DNA from: JBAXTZ01 sp041666525
GTDB taxonomy: Bacteria > Bacillota > Negativicutes > JBAXTZ01
Direction of reading: 5' to 3'
Length of the DNA: 64,000 bases
Assembly: GCA_041666525.1 (NCBI GenBank)
Contig: JBAYGT010000004.1
Coordinates: 62,001-126,000 of the forward strand
A model generated the notes under the pieces. The model saw nothing but the letters and a program-made list of their open reading frames with translations. It made no database searches and had not been told where the DNA came from. Shown one piece after another: positions 17,610 through 24,550 of the stretch. The position numbers and the translations under genes were made by a program. Each line of letters starts with the position of its first letter. Within the stretch, counting starts at the first letter, position 1.

Positions 17610-19097
17610 ATGGAAAATTCAAAATCAACGGTATATGATCTGGTAGTAATCGGCGCAGGCCCGGGAGGTTATACCGCAGCAGCTGAAGCGGCGCGCGCCG
17701 GGTTGAGCGTGGCGCTGATTGAAAAACAGCAATTAGGCGGCACTTGTCTAAATCGCGGTTGTATTCCGACCAAAGCACTGCTGAAAAGCGCTGAGGTTAT
17801 CCGCACAGTAAAACAAGCCGCCGACTTTGGCGTAGAAGTCGGGTTAAATTCGCTCAACTGGTCAAAAGCCGTCGCGCGCAAAGATGGCGTTGTCGGACAA
17901 TTGGCCAAAGGCATCGAACAACTGCTAAAAACCAGTGGCGTTGAGCTGATTTACGGAGAAGCGTCGTTTGTTTCAGAGAACGAAATTACAGTATCGGTAT
18001 TTTTTGCACCAACAGAGGACAATTTCAAATTTCAAAATTCAAATTTTAAGTCCATAAGTTTTTGTCACTGCATCATTGCCGCGGGATCCCGTCCACAAAA
18101 GTTGAACATTCCCGGCACTGAACTGCCGACAGTGTATACCAGTGACAATGTTATGAATATTGAGCAGTGTCCGGCCAGCATCGCGATTATTGGCGGCGGC
18201 GTTATTGGCATGGAGCTGGCGACGATTTTCAACGAATTTGGTGCTAATGTTACGGTTATTGAATATTTGCCGCAGATACTAAACGGCGTAGATAGTGATA
18301 TTGTGAAACGATTGTTGCCGATGTTGAAAAAACAAGGTATTACTGTTGTAACCGGCGCCAAAGTGGAACGCATTGTTAATGATAATGCTGTAACTCAGGT
18401 TGAATATATTGACAAAACCGGCAACAAACAACTTATTGCTGACATAGTACTGCAAGCAACCGGGCGGATTATGGTTGAAGGATTAAATCTTATAGCCGCG
18501 CAAATTCAAACCGAACGCGGTTGGATAAGTACGGACATGTATTATCAAACGAGTAATCCCCGGGTCTTTGCCATCGGCGATATTAACGGAGAATGTTTAT
18601 TGGCGCATGCTGCTGAACATCAGGCACATTGTGCGGTAAAATCGATATTGCAGAATATGCAGTCCAGAGTCCAGAGTTCAGAGTTGCACCAGCAAAACTC
18701 AGGATTCAGAACTCAGGACTCTAAACTAATAATCCCTTCCGCAATTTTCATTCATCCAGAAGTTGCATATGTTGGTTTGACCGAAGAACAGTGCAAGCAG
18801 AAGCATTACGATTACGTGATTGGCAAGGCGTTGTTTGGCGCCAACGGTAAGGCGGTTGCAAGTGCTGAACCGGAAGGAATGGCGAAAATAATTGTCGACA
18901 GGACTAATCGGCAGATAATCGGCGCGCATATCTTTGGCGCACAAGCGGCTTGTCTGATCGCTGAACTGGTCTTGGCGATGACTATGCGGCTGCAGATTGA
19001 CCGGATAGTTGACAGCGTTCATGCTCACCCGACGTTGCCGGAAGTTGTTGTGACTGCCGCCCGCGATGCGTTGACCAAATTAGTCGGAGCAGATTAA
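17610..19097 (+). CDS. lpdA: Dihydrolipoamide dehydrogenase (L protein) with two repeat-derived insertions
   Basis: About 495 residues, longer than the usual ~455-475. It reoxidises the dihydrolipoyl group of GcvH with FAD and NAD. The FAD motif GAGPGG is at 15-20, the redox disulfide Cys46/Cys51 lies in GTCLNRGC, the NAD motif is IGGGVIGMELA, and the catalytic His-Glu pair is in HAHPTLPE near the C-terminus. Two segments do not belong to the family: residues ~138-147 (NFKFQNSNFK), encoded by an AATTTCA-type heptad repeat, and residues ~351-371, encoded by an inverted AGAGTYC-type heptad repeat. Both keep the frame and lie in surface-loop positions, one after a beta strand of the FAD domain and one before the dimerisation-domain start (IPSAIFIHPEVAYVG). 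A GTG at 17601 is an alternative start. Confidence 0.95.
   Translation: MENSKSTVYDLVVIGAGPGGYTAAAEAARAGLSVALIEKQQLGGTCLNRGCIPTKALLKSAEVIRTVKQAADFGVEVGLNSLNWSKAVARKDGVVGQLAKGIEQLLKTSGVELIYGEASFVSENEITVSVFFAPTEDNFKFQNSNFKSISFCHCIIAAGSRPQKLNIPGTELPTVYTSDNVMNIEQCPASIAIIGGGVIGMELATIFNEFGANVTVIEYLPQILNGVDSDIVKRLLPMLKKQGITVVTGAKVERIVNDNAVTQVEYIDKTGNKQLIADIVLQATGRIMVEGLNLIAAQIQTERGWISTDMYYQTSNPRVFAIGDINGECLLAHAAEHQAHCAVKSILQNMQSRVQSSELHQQNSGFRTQDSKLIIPSAIFIHPEVAYVGLTEEQCKQKHYDYVIGKALFGANGKAVASAEPEGMAKIIVDRTNRQIIGAHIFGAQAACLIAELVLAMTMRLQIDRIVDSVHAHPTLPEVVVTAARDALTKLVGAD
18021..18047. repeat. AATTTCA heptad repeat inside lpdA
   Basis: The sequence reads AATTTCA, AATTTCA, AAATTCA, AATTTT. Its first 26 bases match 24559-24584 at the start of gmhB with one mismatch, in the same reading frame, so both proteins contain NFKFQNS. 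Confidence 0.85.
18661..18723. repeat. Inverted heptad repeat inside lpdA
   Basis: The left arm has AGAGTCC (18666-18672), AGAGTTC and AGAGTT. The right arm has AACTCAG, GATTCAG, AACTCAG and GACTCTA, all in 7-bp register. The outermost units (18666-18672 and 18716-18722) are exact reverse complements. The reading frame continues through it. Confidence 0.85.
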
Positions 19098-20077
19098 TGA
19101 AATTTATCTATAATACCAATACTGATCCGTATTTTAATCTCGCTGCCGAAGAACATCTTATGGATAGTTACAGTAGCGAAGTTTTTATGCTTTGGCGCAA
19201 TGCCCCTTGCGTGGTTATCGGCAAAAACCAAAACGCTTACGCTGAAATCGACGGTGCTTATGTGAAACGCGAGAATATCATTGTTGTGAGAAGGAATTCC
19301 GGTGGTGGCGCGGTGTTTCATGATTTTGGTAATGTTAATTTTACGTTTATTTCTGAATGCAACTCGGGCGTTCAGGCAAATTTTCGCAAGTTCACACTGC
19401 CGGTAATTGCCGCGTTGCAAAATTTGGGAATTGCGGCTGAATTTTCCGGGCGCAACGATATCACGGTAAATGGTTTAAAGGTTTCTGGGAACGCCCAATA
19501 TTATCGCGGGAATCGGGTGCTTCATCACGGCACATTGCTTTATTCAGGAAACATCGGTATGTTGGCAGCGGCTTTGAAACCCAACCGGCATAAGTTGCAG
19601 GCGAAGGGCGTGAGCTCGGTTAAAAGTCATGTAGCCAACATTGAAACTTTTCTTGCCGAAAAACAACCAGTGGAATGGTTTTTACAGTATTTATTTCAGT
19701 TTTGCCGAAATTCACAAGTGGATGCCGAGGAATACAACTTTACTGCGGCGGATTTGGTGGGCATTAATCATTTGCGGACAACAAAATATCTAAGCCGGGA
19801 ATGGACTTATGGCAAAAAGCCGCAATTTAATTATTGCGTTGAACAGCGGTTTGTCGGCGGGATCGTAGAGCTGTTTTTGGATGTGCAAAACGAAATAATC
19901 GTTGCCGCCGAAATTCGCGGCGATTTCTTTGGCAAATGTAATGTAGCGGGACTTGAGCAAATATTAGTCGGAACGCGATTTGAACGAGCGGCGGTTAAAC
20001 GCGAGCTTGCGGGTATTAATCTGGATGAGTATTTGTCCGGAATCAGCGCGGATGAGCTGGTTTCGCTACTGCCGTGA
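19097..20077 (+). CDS. lplA: Lipoate-protein ligase A
   Basis: 326 residues, typical of LplA. It attaches free lipoate via lipoyl-AMP to acceptor lysines, here most likely GcvH Lys63. Key segments are RRNSGGGAVFHDFGNVNFTF (the RRxxGGGxVxHD motif), KVSGNAQYY and HHGTLLYSG, with a C-terminal accessory domain after residue ~245. The start overlaps the lpdA stop by one base (TAATG), so it is in the glycine cleavage operon. Its position suggests that H-protein lipoylation uses scavenged lipoate; no lipA or lipB/lipM is in this window. Confidence 0.95.
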   Translation: MKFIYNTNTDPYFNLAAEEHLMDSYSSEVFMLWRNAPCVVIGKNQNAYAEIDGAYVKRENIIVVRRNSGGGAVFHDFGNVNFTFISECNSGVQANFRKFTLPVIAALQNLGIAAEFSGRNDITVNGLKVSGNAQYYRGNRVLHHGTLLYSGNIGMLAAALKPNRHKLQAKGVSSVKSHVANIETFLAEKQPVEWFLQYLFQFCRNSQVDAEEYNFTAADLVGINHLRTTKYLSREWTYGKKPQFNYCVEQRFVGGIVELFLDVQNEIIVAAEIRGDFFGKCNVAGLEQILVGTRFERAAVKRELAGINLDEYLSGISADELVSLLP

Positions 20078-20099
20078 TCTGTGAATGAAGAGGTGACTT

Positions 20100-21284
20100 G
20101 TGAACAGGCGCTTGATAAATTGGTTGTTAGTTATGATTATGGTGCTGGGCGGGTCATCGACAGATTTGTATATTTCTAGTTTGCCGCACATGGCTGAACG
20201 ATTTGCTGTTGATGCCGACATTGTCAACCTAACGTTAAGCATGTTTGCTTTGGGTTTTTCGTTGGGCTGTTTGTTGGCCGGGTTCTTTAGTGACCGTTTT
20301 GGCCGGCGCAAGTCGGCGTTGACCGGGGTGTTGGGTTTTAGCGTCTGCGCGGCGTTAATCGCGATCGCACCAAGTTTGACAGTTATCATCGTATTGCGAT
20401 TTTTTCAGGCACTGTTTCTGGCTGGTGCAACAATTGTCTGCTGGCAGATTGCCACGGAAATTTTTGAAGGTAAAGAACAAATTGCGGCAGTCGGGATGAT
20501 GATTTTAGGATTATCGGTATCGCCAGCGGTGGCGCCGGTGGTTGGCGCTTACTTGGCGTATTTTTTTTCCTGGCGCGCCTGTTTTACAGTAAGTGCATTC
20601 TTAGGCGCAATGACATTTTTGCTATTGTATCGGGCGTTGCCGGAAACGCTCAAAAAACCATTGCCGTTTCCCAGTCTTGGGGAAATTGCGAAAATATTTG
20701 CCAGCTTTTTTCGGGTGCGGATGTTTGTCTGTTATGCGCTAATTACCACGGTCTTATATAGCGCATATTTCTCGTTTATCAGCATGTCGAGTTTTATTTA
20801 TATTGATAGTTACGGAATGAATCCGCGGTTGTTTTCGCAATTGTTTATTTTATTGTCCGGCGCTTCGTTTTCAGGGAATTGGTTGCTCAGAAAACTGGGT
20901 AACGCCGGAATAGAAAAACGGCAAATTGTTTATTATGGATTGTTAATTTCCGTGGCGGGTGTGCTGTTCTATCAGGCAGTATTTTTCACTAATGTCGCGT
21001 TATATGGAATCGTGATTGTCACTGTCGGTGTTGCACTCACGCGTTTAGGTTATGGCATGCTGGCCGGGGCAGCACAAGTTATTGCAATAACCGGTGTGCC
21101 TGAACGCGGTGGTTCAGCTACCGGAGTATTGTTCTTTATGCAGTTTTCTGCTTGCAGTTTAGCCAGTATAGTGGTATCATCGTTCCATGATTATTCGGTC
21201 GGCGCAACGGTTATTTTTACCGCGATTCTGACTATATCAGCTGTTCCGTTCTTCGTTTTCGCCAGATCGCGAGTTGAAAAGTAG
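20100..21284 (+). CDS. Bcr/CflA-type MFS multidrug exporter
   Basis: 394 residues with about twelve membrane segments. The N-terminus STDLYISSLPHMAERF and the motif GFFSDRFGRRKSALTG match the 12-TM drug:H+ antiporter group that includes Bcr/CflA. The start is a GTG at 20100 after GAGGTG (20090-20095). It is 22 bp downstream of lplA and may share its transcript, though a role in glycine cleavage is not evident. The substrate cannot be inferred. Confidence 0.82.
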   Translation: MNRRLINWLLVMIMVLGGSSTDLYISSLPHMAERFAVDADIVNLTLSMFALGFSLGCLLAGFFSDRFGRRKSALTGVLGFSVCAALIAIAPSLTVIIVLRFFQALFLAGATIVCWQIATEIFEGKEQIAAVGMMILGLSVSPAVAPVVGAYLAYFFSWRACFTVSAFLGAMTFLLLYRALPETLKKPLPFPSLGEIAKIFASFFRVRMFVCYALITTVLYSAYFSFISMSSFIYIDSYGMNPRLFSQLFILLSGASFSGNWLLRKLGNAGIEKRQIVYYGLLISVAGVLFYQAVFFTNVALYGIVIVTVGVALTRLGYGMLAGAAQVIAITGVPERGGSATGVLFFMQFSACSLASIVVSSFHDYSVGATVIFTAILTISAVPFFVFARSRVEK

Positions 21285-21303
21285 TTGCGTGATCAAGTGT
21301 TTA

Positions 21304-21329
21304 CGAATTTTTCAAATTTCAAATTTTCG
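21304..21329. repeat. TTTCAAA heptad repeat upstream of the TPP riboswitch
   Basis: TTTCAAA (21310-21316) and TTTCAAA (21317-21323) followed by TTTT sit in 7-bp register. The core resembles the repeats in lpdA and at gmhB. It lies between the MFS stop and the riboswitch. Confidence 0.65.
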
Positions 21330-21338
21330 AACTAAATA

Positions 21339-21420
21339 TCGGCTAGGGGTGCTGAAAGGCTGAGAGGCAGGTTGCCAACCCTTTGAACTTGATTCGGGTA
21401 ATTCCGACGCAGGGAAGTGA
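21339..21420 (+). promoter_or_regulatory. TPP riboswitch (THI element)
   Basis: The segment carries the conserved THI-box blocks: GGGGTGC, GGCTGAGAG, ACCCTTTGAACTTGAT, GGGTAATTCCG and GCAGGGAA. They appear in the right order and spacing for a thiamine pyrophosphate aptamer. A terminator hairpin follows at once, so TPP binding probably stops transcription before thiT. Confidence 0.96.
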
Positions 21421-21423
21421 ATT

Positions 21424-21461
21424 ATAGACTTGTTGCGTCGCAATAGGTCTATTTTATTTTT
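21424..21461 (+). terminator. Riboswitch expression-platform terminator
   Basis: ATAGACTTGTTGCG pairs with CGCAATAGGTCTAT (two G-U pairs) as a long hairpin, followed by a T-rich run. It begins 4 bases after the aptamer and ends just before the thiT Shine-Dalgarno. Confidence 0.85.
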
Positions 21462-21473
21462 TGGAGGATGGAT

Positions 21474-22043
21474 ATGAATAACACTGTAGGAGTAATTTTA
21501 TTGGCAGCGTTGGTGTTGCTGATGCTGGCAATTGCCGGGCGGCAAAAATTAACGGCTCGGACACTGACGCTCACCGGCTTGTGTGCGGCGCTCTGCATAG
21601 TATTGGATTTACTGGCGATCTATCGGTTGCCGCAAGGCGGCAGCATTACGCTTGGGAAAATGGTGCCGTTATTTGTGCTGGCGAATGTTTGCGGTTGGCG
21701 GGTCGGGTTGCTGGGCGGCGCAATCGTAGCAATGCTTGATTTTTTAGTATCGCCTTTTATCGTTCATCCGATTCAGTTTATCTTGGATTACCCATTGGCG
21801 TACATGTGTTTGGCGGTTGCCGGATGCTTTCCGCGCAACCGGATAATCGGCGGATACTGCGCAGTTTTTCTGCGCTTTATCTGTCATTTTGTATCGGGAA
21901 TGATTTTTTTTGCTGCCTACGCACCTGCCGGGGTTCCGGCTTGGCAATACTCATTGTCGGTAAATGGAATTTGGTTGGCGATTGAAGGAAGTATCGCGGT
22001 GTTTATTTATCGGTTGCTTCCGTTGGATGTTTTGAAAAAATAG
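21474..22043 (+). CDS. thiT: Thiamine ECF transporter S component, ThiT type
   Basis: About 189 residues with six or so membrane segments. Family features are GGSITLGKMVPLFVLA, HPIQFILDYPLAYM and RFICHFVSGMIFF, which correspond to the thiamine-binding regions of ThiT. It would capture thiamine and pair with a shared ECF energising module encoded elsewhere. The TPP riboswitch just upstream independently supports the substrate. GGAGG at 21463-21467 fits ATG 21474 better than ATG 21468. The N-terminus carries an extra hydrophobic stretch before the core. Confidence 0.93.
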   Translation: MNNTVGVILLAALVLLMLAIAGRQKLTARTLTLTGLCAALCIVLDLLAIYRLPQGGSITLGKMVPLFVLANVCGWRVGLLGGAIVAMLDFLVSPFIVHPIQFILDYPLAYMCLAVAGCFPRNRIIGGYCAVFLRFICHFVSGMIFFAAYAPAGVPAWQYSLSVNGIWLAIEGSIAVFIYRLLPLDVLKK

Positions 22044-22094
22044 CCTGAATTGCCCGAATTTACGAGCTAAGAGCGTGAATTCATAGCGAAATTA

Positions 22095-22103
22095 TGATAT
22101 AAT
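22095..22103 (+). promoter_or_regulatory. Extended -10 promoter element of the heptose operon
   Basis: TGATATAAT is a perfect TATAAT with TG one base upstream. No good -35 is seen at 17 bp, as expected for extended -10 promoters. The gmhA start is 30 bp downstream. Confidence 0.6.
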
Positions 22104-22132
22104 AAATTCCAAAGTTTTATTGGAGGATTGCA

Positions 22133-22693
22133 ATGATAATTAAACGAATGGAAGAGCATATCCAAGCTATTGAACTTATCAAAAATGAAGTGATGCGTGC
22201 CAAAATCGCCAAAGCAGCGGAATTGTGCCGTCACGCCATTCAAAACGGCGGTAAGTTGTTGTTTTGCGGCAATGGTGGCTCTGCCGCCGACTGCCAGCAT
22301 TTGGCGGCAGAAATTGTCGGACGATTTGTAAAAGAGCGTGAAGGTTGGCCGGCGATTGCGTTAACTACCGACACCTCGATATTGACAGCGGTGGGTAATG
22401 ATTATGGTTATGATGCTGTTTTTTCGCGTCAGACAGAAGCGTTATGTAATCGTGGTGACGTGTTGTTTGCTCTCTCCACTTCCGGCAACAGCGGCAATAT
22501 AATCGCGGCGGTTGATAAAGCGAAGCAAAAAGGCGGTATAGTTATTGGTATGACCGGTAAAAACGGCGGCAAAATGAGCAATCTGTGTAACGTCAACATC
22601 AACATTCCTTGTAATACCACTGCGCGGGTACAAGAAGCCCATATTTTGATCGGACATATAATTTGCGAATTGATTGAAGCTGATTGCGAATAG
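22133..22693 (+). CDS. gmhA: Sedoheptulose 7-phosphate isomerase
   Basis: 186 residues, standard GmhA size, a single SIS domain. It converts sedoheptulose-7-phosphate to D-glycero-D-manno-heptose-7-phosphate, the first step to ADP-heptose for the LPS core. CGNGGSAADCQHLAAE, FALSTSGNSGN and the C-terminal QEAHILIGHIICELIE are conserved. GGAGG precedes the ATG. First gene of the heptose operon; hldA and gmhB follow. Confidence 0.97.
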   Translation: MIIKRMEEHIQAIELIKNEVMRAKIAKAAELCRHAIQNGGKLLFCGNGGSAADCQHLAAEIVGRFVKEREGWPAIALTTDTSILTAVGNDYGYDAVFSRQTEALCNRGDVLFALSTSGNSGNIIAAVDKAKQKGGIVIGMTGKNGGKMSNLCNVNINIPCNTTARVQEAHILIGHIICELIEADCE

Positions 22694-22741
22694 TGCCCGC
22701 ATTTTGCGTATAAATTTTTCGAAGTTGATTTAGAGGTTTTC

Positions 22742-23134
22742 ATGCAATTTATATATTATCCTTCCGAACCGGCGGTAAAGGATGCAATTGTTAACGATCA
22801 GCCGTTACTGGTTTTGATTTCTTTCGACGGACAAAAGACTATTATCGGCGAATTAAATGAATCGGTTGAACATCATGTGCTACTAACCCAAATTGGTGAA
22901 AGCAGTTTGGATATTGATAAATATTTTCGCATAGTGCTTGATAAACAAGGGGCTGACTGGACATTTGTTTGTCCGCCGTACTACAAAAATGTCGAAGATA
23001 AACATCGGCGAATCGCAGCTTTTTATAATGACGGCTTTTCGGTGATTTCGCATGTTCTGGCAAGTATCGGCTATTTGGTAGGTATCAGCATTCCCAAACG
23101 CTACAGCCGTCATGTTAATATGTTGCTGGATTAA
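22742..23134 (+). CDS. Unrecognised 130-aa protein in the heptose operon
   Basis: I do not recognise this family. It is a soluble, mixed alpha/beta-looking protein without signal peptide or membrane segment. Notable parts are a basic/aromatic middle (FVCPPYYKNVEDKHRR) and a C-terminal KRYSRH. The ATG follows GAGG by 6 bases, codon use resembles its neighbours, and the gene lies between gmhA and hldA with a 48-bp gap before and 43-bp gap after, so it is very likely real and co-expressed. It does not look like the nucleotidyltransferase HldC or the epimerase HldD that the pathway still needs. Confidence 0.75.
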   Translation: MQFIYYPSEPAVKDAIVNDQPLLVLISFDGQKTIIGELNESVEHHVLLTQIGESSLDIDKYFRIVLDKQGADWTFVCPPYYKNVEDKHRRIAAFYNDGFSVISHVLASIGYLVGISIPKRYSRHVNMLLD

Positions 23135-23177
23135 GGCAATATTTTTAATTTCAAATATTTTTCAGTCTTGGAGAATT

Positions 23178-24179
23178 ATGTTCAAAAATTTTGATCTAGT
23201 AAAAAACTTCGTCGAGAAGAAGATATTCGAAACCAGAATTCTGGTTATCGGCGATGTAATGATTGATAAGTACTATTACAGTGAAGTGTCACGGATATCG
23301 CCAGAAGCACCGGTGCCGATTGCAAAAGTGATCCGTGAAAAAAACACGCTGGGTGGCGCGGCGAACGTTGCGCACAATTTGGCGCGCTCCGGCTGCGATA
23401 CCCATATCTGCGGAATTTCAGGCATTGACGAAAATCGCGTACTCTTGCTGGAGTTATTGGCAGAAGTAAAAGTTGACAGCGCCAGTTTGATTACCGACAA
23501 GCGCCCGACGACAGCGAAAGCCCGGATAATCGGCGCACATCAACAGATGTTGCGATTGGATTTTGAAGACAATACACCGATATCTGCGAAAAAAACCAAA
23601 GAAATTATCGCTGCAGTTGTTGCGAAACTTGATGGTTTTGACGGAGTTGTATTGTCGGATTATGGCAAAGGGGTATGCGTTCCGGGGTTGTGTAAAAAAA
23701 TTATTGCTGAATGTAAAAAAAGAAGCATTCCCATATCAGTTGACCCCAAGGGCCATTATTGGCAAAAATATGCCGGAGCCTATTGTATTACTCCCAATCT
23801 TAAAGAGTTATCCGAAGTTCACGCCCAAGCCATAAAGAACACTGATGATGATGTGATAGTTGCCGGAAATGAAATTTTGGAAAAATTCAAACTGACTAAT
23901 CTCTTGGTAACCCGCTCAGAAAAAGGAATGACGCTGCTTAATGCCGAAGGCGGAGCAACTATTCCGACGCGGGCGCAAGAGGTTTTTGACGTGTCCGGCG
24001 CCGGCGATACCGTAATATCGATATTTACTGCAGCAGTCGCTGGCGGAATATGCGCCAATGACGCTGCACAATTAGCAAACCTGGCTGCCGGAGTGGTTGT
24101 TGGAAAACTGGGAACTTATGCAATCAGTAATTCTGAACTGCAAGAAGCAGTTCAGAAAAATTTGAAATCAGAAATTTGA
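23178..24179 (+). CDS. hldA: D-glycero-beta-D-manno-heptose-7-phosphate kinase (HldE kinase domain alone)
   Basis: About 333 residues, a PfkB-type sugar kinase corresponding to HldE domain I only; no nucleotidyltransferase domain follows. It phosphorylates the heptose at C1. Key segments are ISPEAPVPIAKV, LGGAANVAHNLARSG, SDYGKGV and the ATP/anion-hole motif DVSGAGDTV. ATG 23178 follows GGAG and starts at the family N-terminus; an upstream in-frame start at 23112 would overlap the previous gene. The last residues (KNLKSEI) are encoded by the left heptad repeat that borders the S23-type gene. Confidence 0.94.
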   Translation: MFKNFDLVKNFVEKKIFETRILVIGDVMIDKYYYSEVSRISPEAPVPIAKVIREKNTLGGAANVAHNLARSGCDTHICGISGIDENRVLLLELLAEVKVDSASLITDKRPTTAKARIIGAHQQMLRLDFEDNTPISAKKTKEIIAAVVAKLDGFDGVVLSDYGKGVCVPGLCKKIIAECKKRSIPISVDPKGHYWQKYAGAYCITPNLKELSEVHAQAIKNTDDDVIVAGNEILEKFKLTNLLVTRSEKGMTLLNAEGGATIPTRAQEVFDVSGAGDTVISIFTAAVAGGICANDAAQLANLAAGVVVGKLGTYAISNSELQEAVQKNLKSEI

Positions 24180-24183
24180 AATT
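24159..24183. repeat. Left inverted heptad repeat of the S23-type unit
   Basis: The sequence contains TTTGAAATCAGAAATTTGAAATT. GAAATTTGAAATT at 24171-24183 is the exact reverse complement of 24559-24571. It overlaps the last codons and stop of hldA. Confidence 0.8.
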
Positions 24184-24187
24184 CATT

Positions 24188-24550
24188 ATGAAGCAAAATG
24201 TGATTAGAGAAAAAAGTTACGAATTTGCAGTGAAAATTGTTAAATATGTTTCCAAGCAAAAATATGAATTATGTAGTAATATTATTCTGAAGCAGCTGGT
24301 AAGGTGTGCTACTTCAGTTGGCGCAAACACAGAGGAAGCGCATGGCGCTCAAACAGATAAGGATTTTGTCGCAAAACTATATATTGTCAACAAAGAATTA
24401 TTGGAGACTATTTATTGGTTGAGACTTCTGGGAGATGTTTATCCCGGAGAGATTTTGACACGCGATGAATTCATTTCTGATGCGTACGAACTTAAGAGAA
24501 TATTGTCAAGTATAATATTGAGCACAAAAAATAGGATGTCTGAAAAATGA
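24188..24550 (+). CDS. S23-type four-helix-bundle protein
   Basis: About 120 residues, all-helical in appearance, with the S23/four-helix-bundle signature: Y-EFAVKIVKYVSKQ, QLVRCATSVGANTEEAHGAQ, DFVAKLYIVNKELLETIYWLRLL and LKRILSSII. Homologues are found in intervening sequences of some 23S rRNA genes and as the Avd partner of diversity-generating retroelements; their role as free-standing genes is largely unknown. Here there is no rRNA and no reverse transcriptase. The gene is flanked by inverted heptad repeats and splits hldA from gmhB; its stop overlaps the gmhB start by 4 bp. This suggests a small insertion unit. The ATG at 24188 is the first good start. Confidence 0.9.
   Translation: MKQNVIREKSYEFAVKIVKYVSKQKYELCSNIILKQLVRCATSVGANTEEAHGAQTDKDFVAKLYIVNKELLETIYWLRLLGDVYPGEILTRDEFISDAYELKRILSSIILSTKNRMSEK

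Noticed and set aside
17610..19097. lpdA as a pseudogene because of the two insertions
   Set aside because: The frame is open, and the FAD motif, redox cysteines, NAD motif and catalytic His-Glu are all intact.
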